Assembly (NCBI GenBank): GCA_002778195.1 | Contig: PCDI01000004.1 | Location: 3,632,226-3,696,225, forward strand | From: Raffaelea ambrosiae | Lineage: Eukaryota; Ascomycota; Sordariomycetes; Ophiostomatales; Ophiostomataceae | Direction: 5' to 3' | Length of the DNA: 64,000 bases | Shown: in pieces, positions 22,442-33,449 of the stretch | Position numbering within the stretch: the stretch's first letter is position 1 | Layout of the letters: the number at the start of each line of letters is the position of its first letter | Translations under genes and position numbers: made by a program | Notes under the pieces: model-generated | What the model was told of the DNA's origin: nothing | Seen by the model: the letters and a program-made list of their open reading frames with translations, nothing else | Databases searched by the model: none

Positions 22442-24072
22442 CAGACGCCAATTGGTATGGAAAGACAGTATTGATAAGGCTAAGACCAAAACGTAGCTGT
22501 TAGCGAAGGGAGTTGGCGGTGGACACTGTTGCATTGAATTAAGACTCTTTGTGTGGGTCACTGAAACTGGGTAGCTTGTATTTGGGGGCCGGGGGGGAGG
22601 CTGTTTTTTCCTCGTCTCGATTCTTTTTTTCCTTTTTGCCTCTCGTAACGGCCATCCCGATCACCGAGATCTACGAGTACGTAGTAATGCAGTACCCCTG
22701 GCTTCGTACTCACGAGCGCACTCGTAATACACGTCGCATACAAGCGGGCCACGTTAAATCACGCCGTAAAACTCCCGTGAAAACCAATTTTTGTGGTGGC
22801 AACACGACTCTTCGGCTGGTGCCGGCATAACACAATGCCCCGTAATTCAACTTCACTGCAGAGGTTCGGCAGGGGCCGAAAGAAGACTGTTCCAGGTACT
22901 CGTAGTTAACAGCACAGCTGAGATTGATGCCCGCTGCTGACAACTACTATGTATGGCATGTTGACAACGAGAGATCTTAGTATCCACTCTCGCAATCAGC
23001 ATGTTAAAACGCGGCAATGAGCCAGTTTTGGCTCGGTGTTTGATTATTGGCAAAAGCATCACGAAATGTTCAAGCCAAATGTGGAACAGCAATAGAAACG
23101 TAAACTCAACACATCACTAACTTCTAATATGGCGCATCGTGCTGCGCTCTCCGACAGACACATTGGATTCTCCAGAGTTAACACTGTTACCCTTTCCATT
23201 CTGTATGCTGATCTAGACCACTTATCGGAGCAGCTCCGGGCGGGTCACTAAAAAGTACTCGTTCTGAAATATCGCAGGGTTTATCTACCCGTGTGGGGGT
23301 TCACCTGATTCGACCCTTGGGTCTCTGGCAAATCAAAGAGGCCAATTCCGTGTACATAGTAGAGATACCGCGATAGGGAAATTCGAGATCGGCCAGTCAG
23401 GACCAATTAATCTACTCTCCCCGGTTTTTTTTTCTTTGACTTTTTTGCCTCTGGGTTTGTGAAGACAATTTTTTCTCTGACTGCCAAGTAGACAAACAGA
23501 TAAGCCTCTGAGATACGCACACTGTATTGTCCTTCGTGGTAATATACACCCAACGACACCTCCCTGTGCCATATACCCATGACAGTGGTGGAAAAGCTGG
23601 CATATAAGAGGTGCCGATAAGGAATTGACAGTATGTCATCAACCATGCCGCATCTAGATAACACACGTACGGCACCACCGAGCACAGCCAACTATTAGCT
23701 TGTACCCGTATATTCCACTTGCGAAGTCTCTAGCGTGAATGTTCAAAGTAGGTATCGGTTACATTAAATAGAAGATGCAGCTCTGCTTGGCAAAGGGAGG
23801 TGGCAACATAACCGACCGCACACCTCTCTGTGGTCTGACAGGGAACGCATGCAGGCCTGTCCAGGTTTTATTTACCTCAGTGCGCGAGGGTATTAGCGGA
23901 AGGAACTCCTGGGAGTCCCATTGAAGTTTCTTTTTGCTCTTACGAAGAAACATATATAGATATTGGTTGCCGGATCTGCGACGCCGTCCCAGCCTCCACG
24001 CCACACTCAACCACCAGAGCCACGAAGATATCGACTCGTCCGTCTTCAAAAACATTCGACCCGGCAGCCTCA
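22442..24072. other. Large intergenic gap, 1.6 kb
   Basis: The longest gene-free stretch. Short overlapping open frames show no family features. It has G/T-rich tracts at about 22580-22640, several TACTCGTA-like words at 22670-22730 and 22893-22905, and the half-site GTACCCGT near 23703. No tRNA or transposon recognised. Confidence 0.55.
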
Positions 24073-26096
24073 ATGGATTCCTCTTGGACAGACCCCAACT
24101 GGCCTCCTGGCACTGTTCGCCTCGAAACCAAGAGGAAGGAGAACGAGCGACAAACAAAAGGCGATATCATCTTACAGCCTCGACCGACGGCCGATCCAAA
24201 CGACCCTCTCAACTGGCCGAAATGGCGAAAGAACGTCAACTTTGGGCTCGCTGCCTTCTTTGCGCTCATGGTGTATTCACAGATAAACGCCACAACGCCT
24301 ACCTGGGTTCGTCTTCTTTATCTTTCCTATCCCCTTCTCCTTTCACCAAGTAGTGGTCGAGTTTGTTGCATCGTGATGCCAAACATCACGACTTATATGA
24401 CCCACTTTCCCCCGCCCATGATTACATCAGCCGTCGTGTAAACCATTCCTCATACACATCCACGTTCCGGCTTACTGCTTCTTCAACTGTCAAACAAATA
24501 TCATGTTTTCTGTTGTTTTCTGTCTGATCTTGAGGCTGACATTTTTTTTTTTTTTAACTTCGACAGGGGCCGATGGGCGTGGAACTCAACTTTGACGACG
24601 TACTCCTCAACGATACATATGCTATTGGCTGTGCCACCCTTGCTCTGGGTGGGTTCATGCTGATGCCGTTCGCCCTGAAGTACGGCCTACGTCCCGTATA
24701 CGTCTTCTGCTGTGCTGCTCAGCTGGGCGTCATGATCTGGGCTGCGCGGACCAAGACTGCTGGCGACTGGTGGGGCGTCAACGCTGTCCAGTGCTGGCTG
24801 GGCTCCCTGGGCGAATGCCTTGTGCAGATGACTATTACCGATGTGTTCTTTGTCCACGAGCGTGGTCTCATGAACTCCATTTACATCTGGTCGGCCAACG
24901 TCGGCTCCAGTCTAGCCCCCGTGGCTGCCGGATATGTCACCTCATCAATGGGCTGGCGATGGGTCTGGTGGTTTTGCGCCATTTTCTTCGGCATCGAGAC
25001 AATCATGATGTTTTTTGGCTTTGAGGAGTCCAAGTTTGACTGGACCAAGGCGGGTGTCGTCACGGGTAGAGTTGTTGAGGCCGAGGAAACCCGCAGCACT
25101 GCCGGCACCGAGGAGAAGAAAGTCAACGAAAAAACAAACCCATCGACCGTGCTGACTGCGCCCGAAAGCGACCCCGAATTGGGCAGCGACGAGGCAATTG
25201 CGCATCTCACGAGCATCGAGATTGACCACACCGTTCCCCGGAAGACATATATGGAGAGACTGTCGCTCTACACACCGACTGAGGGCCCATGGATCATCTT
25301 TGCCCGCCACGCCTACCAACCCTTTCAGATCATGTTCTCTATTCCTGGCGTGGCATACGTCTGCATGGTGTATGCCATTCTTCTGTCCTGGGGTACAGTC
25401 ATGAGTGCTGCTCTCAGCACATACATGCTGGACCCACCGTACAGCTTCGATTCGACACAGATCGGTCTGATGGGTCTGGCGCCTTTCATCGGAAACACTC
25501 TCGGAACAATCATGGGTGGCCCGTTCAGTGACTGGATTGTCCTGAAGTTGGCGAGCCGGAATGGAGGCATCTACGAGCCTGAAATGCGTCTCTGGGCTCT
25601 GGTGCCTTTCATCCCGTTCCAAGTCGCCGGCCCCTTCTGGTTTGGATACGCCCTCCAGGGAGGATCTTCTTGGGTGTCGGTGGCCTTTGCCTACGGGGTG
25701 TGTAGCTTTGGCCAAGCCCCAATCTCTAGCGTCACCTTGACCTACATGCTCGACGCATACAACGAGGTAAGAGACTTTTTTTTTTTTGCTGCAGTGACGT
25801 ATCGCTGCACGAGCTAACCATATACACAACAGGTCGTCGGTGATGCACTTGTTGCTCTTACATTTTCGAGAAACACATTGAGTACCGTCTTTGTCTTTGC
25901 AATGTCTCCATGGATTGCCAAGGTCGGCATGTCAAACGTTTTCAACACGATCGGAGCTATCGGCATTGCTATTTTGCTTCTTGTCTCTGTGTTCATCTGG
26001 AAAGGCAAACACTGGCGGTACACGAGCGCCAGGCAATACCAGAAGTATGCGGACAGACAGTTCCACCCTCGTCCGATCATGGAATACGGTTCTTGA
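24073..26096 (+). CDS. MFS transporter (DHA1-like drug/multidrug:H+ type)
   Basis: Three exons: 24073-24306, 24567-25766 and 25833-26096, about 565 residues. The first exon holds a long hydrophilic N-terminus with NDPLNWPKWRK just before the first membrane helix, a signature of fungal DHA1 transporters. Exon 2 holds most of the 12 expected helices and a large charged central loop (about residues 240-300). It is likely a plasma-membrane exporter or solute:proton antiporter of unknown substrate. The first intron (260 bp) is longer than most and has a T run before its acceptor. The gene is isolated: a 1.6-kb gap lies upstream and a cupin relic downstream. Confidence 0.9.
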
Positions 26097-26264
26097 TCAC
26101 CCATCCATACTTGTTTCTCTCCTTATTTGTATTTGGTGGCGACATTTTCTGGACTTGCAAAATTAGGTGTTACTAGATCTCACTAGGTATTAGCCTGGAT
26201 ACCCCGTAGCGTTACGTATGTTCTGTTGTTTACAGAGAAAGGTGTTTTTTAGTCGTTCAATTTT

Positions 26265-26680
26265 TTAGATAGAATTTGTGGCATATACATTATTTTCTAC
26301 ACTGACTAGACTCTCCGTGCCCACACCATCAACGTGGTAAAACCCCCCAAACTTGAGCATGGGCTTGTCATCGACGTGGTACAAGTGGGCAGTTTCGCTA
26401 TCGCCAGGAAAATGCTCATGTGAATACCGAGACGGAATGCAGAATGTGTCTCCTTTCTTCCACCTGTTAGCCAGGCTGTCCGGAGTTAGGCTAAGCTATC
26501 CGGCTTACCTGTCGGTCGAGCCAAGACAAATTCGTAAATGAGGGGGTGTCGGATTCCTTCCATCATCTACACCGGAACTGGACCTTAAAACCCCTTCCTC
26601 TCGCGACAACCTCTTTGTAGTCTTCCCAGGGGCGTTCTTGATCAACGACCCCCATTAACCGGAAACGGGCCGGATTGTTC
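26265..26680 (-). pseudogene. Relic of a cupin dioxygenase (gentisate-dioxygenase-like)
   Basis: On the minus strand three fragments in different frames resemble one cupin protein. The first reads RPWEDYKEVVARGRGF (about 26580-26640), the next HPLIYEFVLARPT (about 26520-26560), and the last WKKGDTFCIPSRYSHEH with AHLYHVDDKPML (about 26320-26470), open to a stop at 26265. The last piece is the second cupin motif (GD-x-F-x-IP-x-H-x-H). The part that should hold the first metal-binding motif is missing and no start codon is left. It therefore looks like a decayed gene. The promoter side runs up to the start of the regulator at 26688. Cupin ring-cleaving or related dioxygenase is the best family guess. 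Confidence 0.55.
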
Positions 26681-26687
26681 CGCAAGC

Positions 26688-29412
26688 ATGACCTCGCTGA
26701 GGATGGCCGAGCCCACTGATATAGCACGGCTGGATAGCTCAGAAGAACAGCCGACACGGAAGCGAAAGCGAGTCCCCGTCGCTTGTGGAGCATGCCGTGG
26801 TAAAAAATCCAAGGTATGGTGCTTGCTTAGCTACCACGCAAGGCCAAGTCAGCTGACTCGTATGACAAGTGTGACGGGAAGCGTCCAGTGTGTACTAGCT
26901 GTGAGGCTCAGAGTCTTGATTGCGTGTATGCCACCGCAGCTCTGCCGAGTGTGGCAACAGTCCCAGCAAGGTTCGACAGTTGCCTCTTCTCTCCACATGA
27001 ACTCAATAATCGACCACGACTGATCATGCGGCAGCTATTTGGAGCAACTGGAAAAACGCCTCGGAACGTTGGAGCATGATGTCCGGCTACTCAAGGGCAG
27101 CAACTTCACTCCGAAATGCACACCGGCAGGAAATAGCAACGAAGACGATCATTCCAGCTTTCTAGCTTCGCAAACGCCTGCTCGTATGAGAGATGGCCGT
27201 TCTGACACTGTCTCGCCTGACGCCACTGACGGGGTGGGTACGATTGAGTTTGATGACCGATCAGATGCCTTGTACTTTGGTAGGTTCCTATCTACACTAT
27301 AGTCCTTCCTTTGCTATTTCACTGGCTGGAAAGTGCTCACATGTGCATTTCAAGGTCCGTCTTCGAACATTGCTTTCACTCGGCTGATTCAGCGCTCCAT
27401 CGCCAAAGCTCTTCGCGATATTCGTCCACCGAACCAGGACTCCGCTGCCCACGCCAACGACCAAAATGCATTACAACGTCGGGCACTGGGAATTTCACGA
27501 CCACCGTCTCCGTCGACCCGTACCGTCATAGACCCCTGGTTTTCCATCATGAGCAGTACAGGAAGTGAAGCATATATGGTCCCTCCAAGGGAAGAGAGAC
27601 TACAGCTACTCAGGCGCTTCTTTTCGGACACTGGTGTTTTATTCCCGTATGTATCGGAAGTCAATTTCTGGCGAATGCACTCCGCTGCTGAAACGCGCGG
27701 TTTTCGGAACGTTCGCACATCTTGGCTGGGCCTCATGAACATGATATTGGCGATGGCTATCAGTACAGATCCCGACCCAGCCTTTGGTCTGGAGAGTCGG
27801 AGCACGCGGTCGTATGTCTACTTTTGCCGAGCTAAAGCCTTGTGCATGGACCAAATGATGGCTGCTGCGAGTGTCGAAATTGGTATGACGAACCGCCCTT
27901 CCAGAAATCCGGAACCGCCTACGAATACTAACTTTGCTACCAGTCCAGGTTATGTTATTAATGACTCAGTATCTCCAGGGAACAAGACGCTCGATGCAAA
28001 CATGGACAATACACGGGATCGCTGTCAAGGCGGCACTGCAGTTGGGCCTCCAAATCGACGATATGGGACGACAAATGGACCCCATCGAGAAGGAAACAAG
28101 GCATCGCACTTGGCAAGGATGTGTTGGGCTGGACAGGTTTGTTCGTTCCACTTTCCACGTTGTACACCCCTGATCACGGTGACCACCACATAGAATAATA
28201 CTGACGGAAGGTTAGAACACTGAGTATGACATTTGGTCGTCCCCCGTCTATTATGAGGTCCTATGTCCAGCCGCATCCAGCACGCCATGATATAAGCCAG
28301 CCTGACCATCCCCCGATGCTTTGGTCGTCTGAGGAAAAGAGCACCGCATTCTGGAATGCGACGTGGTAAGTCACCCTTTGGCTCTCACACGTACGGTATT
28401 CTAACAGCTATAGCACCCTCTACGAAATACTGTACGATGTTTTGGCGTCCTTGTATGGAAGCAATCTTGGCTCCGGCAGACTGTCACTTGCCGACTTATC
28501 GACGAATGTGCTCAAAGCGGAACAAAAACTTATTACCTGGCAATCCCAGCTGCCTCCGTCTCTGGCCCTAATCAGCTCAGACGAGCTCACTGCAGGGGGG
28601 GCCAGCATTATAAAGAAGCTGAAAGTGACTCTGACCCTGAGATTTCACAATACTCGTCTGCTCGCACACAGACCTCTCATCGACTGCTACCTGGAACATC
28701 TGAACGGTACGTCCTTGGCGCCTCACGAGCTAGCGATTCTGCAGCCGGCCAGTCAGCAAAGCAGGATAATGTGCCTCCAGTCCGCAGAAGCCATCATTTC
28801 CATTGTCAAGAGCCGCACAGCTTCAGATGAGATACGCCGGGGTTTTTTCGGAGCGTGGTGGTTCACTCTATACTACAGTATGTAACACCTCCCTTGCGCG
28901 ATTCGACTCATGCTCACCACAACACAGCACTGAATGCCTCTTTGACCATCGTTGCCCTTCTCATACATGGCGCATTGGATGCAACTATCGAACAGGTGGC
29001 TGTGGCCGAAAGACCCAAACAGCTCGCGCTACTGGATGACGTTGTTGCGAGCATTCCCTTCATCGATGGTGGCAATAACTTGGCAGACAAGTGTGCTGTA
29101 TTAGTTGGAACACTAAGGAACTACGTGCAAAGTATGTTTGAGATTCTTGTTTTGGCCTGTGTAGCGCTGACGATGAACAATTTATTTTTTCCCCTAGGCA
29201 TTCTGACAAACACAATAAACCCCCCATTAGCGCATGGCCGGAAATTTTCGAATATCGATGGGCACGAATTAGTCTATCAATTTCCGCCAAACTCTGTCGA
29301 CGGATTTCCTTCTGACCTGACGAGCCTCCTCCCTAATCTGGAACTTGATTTGAGAATGATGTCCAATTTGTTCGATGTGCCTGGCTTGGATAATTCCATG
29401 CCCCGGGATTGA
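26688..29412 (+). CDS. Zn2Cys6 transcription factor, nine exons
   Basis: Exons: 26688-26813, 26870-26970, 27035-27279, 27355-27882, 27944-28136, 28216-28365, 28414-28877, 28928-29131 and 29198-29412, about 741 residues. Exon 1 ends inside the zinc cluster (CGACRGKKSK) and exon 2 completes it (CDGKRPVCTSCEAQSLDC). A coiled coil (YLEQLEKRLGTLEHDVRLL) is created by the next splice. Joining exons 3 and 4 gives YFGPSSNIAFTR, and joining 5 and 6 gives GLDRTLSMTFGRPP, both hallmark MHR strips. It is a nuclear regulator with no evident target. The eighth intron (29132-29197, 66 bp) is a multiple of three without a stop, so its retention would add 22 residues. Confidence 0.88.
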
Positions 29413-29674
29413 CTGTGGTAGTCTAATAAAGCCAGAAACTTTAAGCCAACCAATCGACAAACTACAACATCAACACACATTATCTACAAAACATATGCCT
29501 TCCCCCGTCTGCTCAATTAGCTGCGATTTCTCTACTGAACCACCGACTCACTACATAGGACGAGTCTTCGCCCGATTTCACAATTCCCTGTCGGTTCTTT
29601 GTTTTAGGGTCGACGGTTAGCCTTACTCAAGTGACGCTAGACTCCTGCGAGGAAGCGGAAAATGTTGGATATCT
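29413..29674. other. Convergent 3' gap, 262 bp
   Basis: Spacer between the stop codons of the regulator (plus) and the small Zn2Cys6 gene (minus). Nothing recognised. Confidence 0.5.
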
Positions 29675-30488
29675 CTAAAAATACACTGAGCTGTGGGTTC
29701 TGGACAGATGTCTCGCCTTGCTAGTATGATGACCTGCTGATTCGGAATGGGTATGATCCCCGGATCCGATACCGTCAATATCGAGTTCAGGCCCTGTGAC
29801 AAGTTGTGCAGAGCACGGCGCCTCGTCTGGGGCATTGTCTTGGTTTACGACTGCCACCTGCGTCGGATCGGCCGCCCCCTCTACCTGTCCCAACTTGTGC
29901 CTGGCCCAAGTTTGTAGATTGGATACAGATGACAATGGGTGCGAGTCCCATTCTGATATGCGCTCTGCTTTAGTCTGTCTCGACGTTTCCGCTGCATCTG
30001 GAAAGAGCTGATCTCCAGCAGCGTCTGCGTGGACGACGATGGGTTCACGAAGCGGCTGGGAGTAAAGTGCATGGAAAAGCGCCGCCTCCGTCTCTGCCAG
30101 TCGCCGTTCCAGTCTTCCCAGGTAGCCAACCGGGATGCCGCTAAAATGCATTGCAAGTCAGCATGACGGCTGTTTGTGGTGTCTGGAAGTGGTAGCCCAT
30201 ACCGTTTGCTTTGCTCAGGGTAGTTGCATTTCGATGGTTCGAGACTACACTGCAAGCAAACAGGACTGCATGCATGATGTTAAAACGTGCAATCTATGCG
30301 AGAGCAGGCCTATTCGCTGGTGTTCCTCACCGCTGCTTGTTGCACTGCACGAGATTCTATGTTAGTCGTCTGGCTTTTGCGACGACCCGGGGAGGAGTTT
30401 CGTCTACCCTTCGCTTCTTTTGCCGGCACGGCTCACATGCTATTGGGTTGTGCAAGCCATTCCCGCTTGGTGAATTCCTCGCATCCAT
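29675..30488 (-). CDS. Small Zn2Cys6 protein lacking a middle homology region
   Basis: Four minus-strand exons: 30408-30488, 30331-30344 (14 nt), 30203-30265 and 29675-30140, about 207 residues. Only splicing with the 14-nt microexon rebuilds the cluster: ACEPCRQKKRR, then CNKQR, then PVCLQCSLEPSKC, a textbook C-x2-C-x6-C-x6-C-x2-C-x6-C. A basic linker and coiled coil (GYLGRLERRLAETEAALFHAL) follow, then a polar tail ending in SVYF. There is no activation/MHR domain, so the protein has DNA-binding and dimerisation parts only. It starts 293 bp from the divergent gene at 30781, which has an MHR but no zinc cluster. The two may be partners or halves of one former gene. Confidence 0.8.
30331..30344 (-). 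other. 14-nt microexon inside a zinc cluster
   Basis: It encodes CNKQ plus two bases of an Arg codon, supplies the third cluster Cys, and is flanked by introns of 65 and 63 bp with GT-AG ends. Without it the Zn2Cys6 motif cannot be formed. Confidence 0.7.
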
Positions 30489-30780
30489 ATCCGTATCTCA
30501 GGCCCAACATGCCTGGTTGGTCTGTCGAAATTCTCAGAGGCTTTCTTGCAGCTGGCGTGTTGTCGGAGACCAAACCGACAGTTGACAACCCCGCCCATGG
30601 GCAACATTGAGCTAGTCTGTTCTTGGATGAACTAACTTCACAACTTGGCGGCGGACTTGCTTTTCCCCGACCACAGGTTTCTCAACATTGATCATGAGAT
30701 AAAGGCCAGTGTCCCCACCCGGGCTTGACTTTCGCCGCGCCAGTGCATTCTGGTTTCCTGGCACTGCTGTCAGTCTCGCC
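30489..30780. promoter_or_regulatory. Compact divergent promoter of the two regulator halves
   Basis: 292 bp separate the start codons of the Zn2Cys6-only gene (minus) and the MHR-only gene (plus). No zinc-cluster exon is present in it on the plus strand. This short shared promoter would favour coupled expression. Confidence 0.55.
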
Positions 30781-33054
30781 ATGGACGTTGTCGAATCTCC
30801 CGCCACTACTGGCTCGGAAGTGCGTAGTCCGCAAACTGCATATCCGGGCCAAAAACGAAAACGGGCCAATTCGTTCACGGACCAGCCCACTCGCGAGTAT
30901 GGCTACATGCGCGATGTTGGTGGGAGAAATGCCACCAGATTTGTAGGGAGCGGCAGTGGGATTCACTTTGTCCGCAATGTCTACATCCGACTAGCCCGCA
31001 AATCTGCCACCCGCACACCCCAGGGACAGGGCGCCAATGATCTTGTGCCTGGCGAGGATGACCAGCTGCAACAGAACGCTGCATCATGCGGGGAGAGAGA
31101 ACCGTACCTTTGGCGGTCAAATGAGGTGACACCTGCCAACGAAGACAACACCAGACCATCATTCGAACAGCTCGTCGATTGGTCCAAAAGCTACTTCGAA
31201 TCATGGCACCCCGTCTACCCCTTTCTTTACGCACCCGATATCTTGTGTTTATTTGAGACGATCAGCGAGTCTGGGTTCGATTCCCTCGGCTCGTTGGACC
31301 AGGCAGTCATCAAAACCATCATATCAATCTCCTTGGCCGACAGCCGTCAGGGCACTCGTCTGCTGTCGCCCATTCCACGGTGTCTCCTCTTCAGCACGGT
31401 AGAAGACGCCATGTCCCGTGCACAGTTTGCACTCAGCCAGCCTGCATCCATACAGGCATCACAGGCAGCCCTCAGCATCCAGCTATTCTTGCTGTCTTTC
31501 TTGCGTCTCAACTCGGCGTCTCGACTGGGGGGCCTGATCGTCCGCATGGCATTTCACCTTGGCCTCCATCGGTGCCCTTCCCGATTTCCTTTTTTCACAG
31601 AGAAGGAAGCTCAGATCCGCCGGCGGATATTTTGGTGTGTTTACTGCATGGACAGATACCTGTGCCAGTCTCTTGGCCTCCCTCTCGACATCCGCGACGA
31701 CGATGTCGACGTGTGCTTTCCGGGCGAGGAGACTCACGGCAGCCCATCGGCGGCCGTCGATGAACGCCTGGAACTACTTGGCTATGTTGCCAAACATGCA
31801 CGAATACGCGGCCTCATTCTTGAGCTTCGGAACAAGTCAATTGCCAACCGACACGATACTGCAGACAGGGCGACATATGTCCAGGCAGAACTGGCTCGGT
31901 GGTCCAACGAGATACAGGATGCAGTGGAAGATGGAACGCAACCACCCAGAGACCGCCACGTCGATGAAGGTTCCCCGCCGTCTATTTCCCGCAACCACTG
32001 CGTTTTTCTTCTCCTTCTCAAGTACGAATCGTTGATTTCTTTGAACCGGCCAGTTATGACATCGGACGCATCTGGATCATCCTATTCTGCTGCCCTCCAG
32101 AATTGTATTTCAGCTGCCAAGTCAATCTTTGTTACCTTGAAACGCTACCGGTTCCCAAACGAATTTCTTGGGTCATCATCTGGGACGACAGCGCCATCTC
32201 CAATCCTATGGCCATCCTTCACTTGGTCGATATGGATTAGCACTTTCATTTTGATATACGCCACGTTTGAGCAACAACTGCCTGCGAGTAGCGCTTTGCG
32301 GTATGTATCTCATGCTTTTGCACTTGCCAGAGAAGGCGTTGCCTCTAAACGTTGTTTGCCTAATAGTCACGTCGAATCAGGAAAGTCGATTCTGCGGGAT
32401 ATTGCTACTCGAGGAACTTCATGGCCCCGTTATTGCCTCTCGGCTATTGAAGAACTAACAGATGCCGTTGGAGACATGTCACGTCATCCTTTCACCCAAG
32501 GGCACACCCTAGACAATGAGCCTAGCTTTTCTGGTGCCCGTCGCACGAAAGTTGACAACACAAGCTCAGGCTCTTCAGCGGGCCGTATGTCCCAGGAAAT
32601 TTCGGAATCCACCCGATTCACACAAAGAAGCAATGGCCTGCCAGACAGTCTCGCTGCATCACGAGCCGCGGATGAAAATACCGGGGCAATTGATAACACA
32701 TGGGTGAGTTATAAGTCCTTGTCACGACAGATTAACTATTCGTCGATAGATCCTGGGCGCATGCATCAGTGATTTCTTTGTCCGGATTTCCACCAACTTA
32801 CATTCTAGGATGACTTTCAAATGCCGGGTCAACTGGGCACTTTGGGCATGCCTAAAGTTGACTCTATTCAAAATCGTCAAACTACAAGTCTTGCGACACT
32901 CCCCGACACAAATGCCAATCAATATGAGGGCCAGGAATCACTCTTATGGTATGACCAATTGTTTGACAACACCTTCAGCGCTCTCGAGAGTCCGTTTCTT
33001 GCAGCTGCCCAATTTGATCGCTCTGTAGATCCAACGTGGTCCTACTTAAGATGA
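30781..33054 (+). CDS. Fungal-TF (MHR) protein without a zinc cluster
   Basis: Two exons: 30781-32703 and 32809-33054, about 722 residues. The ATG at 30781 is the first in frame; an upstream GTG-initiated extension adds nothing family-like. The N-terminus (GQKRKRANSFTDQP) is basic and could be a nuclear signal, but it has no Cys cluster. The stretch NATRFVGSGSGIHFVRNVY is what normally follows the zinc cluster and linker in related factors. The MHR domain covers about residues 130-470 (IRRRIFWCVYCMDRYLCQSLGLPL). Short exon 2 is acidic and aromatic, ending FDNTF...DPTWSYLR, like an activation tail. It would need a DNA-binding partner, possibly the divergent small Zn2Cys6 protein. Confidence 0.88.
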
Positions 33055-33449
33055 CCATTCTCAATGAGATGGAATTAAGTTATGCATACAAAGTTTCTGG
33101 CAACATCAGAGTCAAACGGGCATTCGTTACAGAAATCTGGGATTGCGAAGGTTATATGTCAGAGATCTTTTCAATTCTAAGACACTACCAGCAAACAAAA
33201 CATAAAGATGTGATTTCATCCACCTGCCTACTTCTTATCAATCAAGCTACCGAGTCAAGAAAGGAGGCACTGGTAACCGCAGGTCCTGCTACAACAACCA
33301 AAGGGACCAATGAAGAAGCCGTGTGGATAGTTAGATTTTGAACACGACGTTAATGTTGATTTACCTCATGCTACACCCATACTCGTCCATGCCTTGATAT
33401 TGGTTATGATTTTGTTGTCTCAGAAATATGACAGCATGCGCGACACTTC
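33055..33449. other. Convergent 3' gap, 395 bp
   Basis: It lies between the stop codons of the MHR protein (plus) and the permease (minus). No gene recognised. Confidence 0.55.

Noticed and set aside
22558..23691. Several short open frames in the 1.6-kb gap
   Set aside because: Low complexity or Cys/Ser-rich, no splice partners and no recognised domain.
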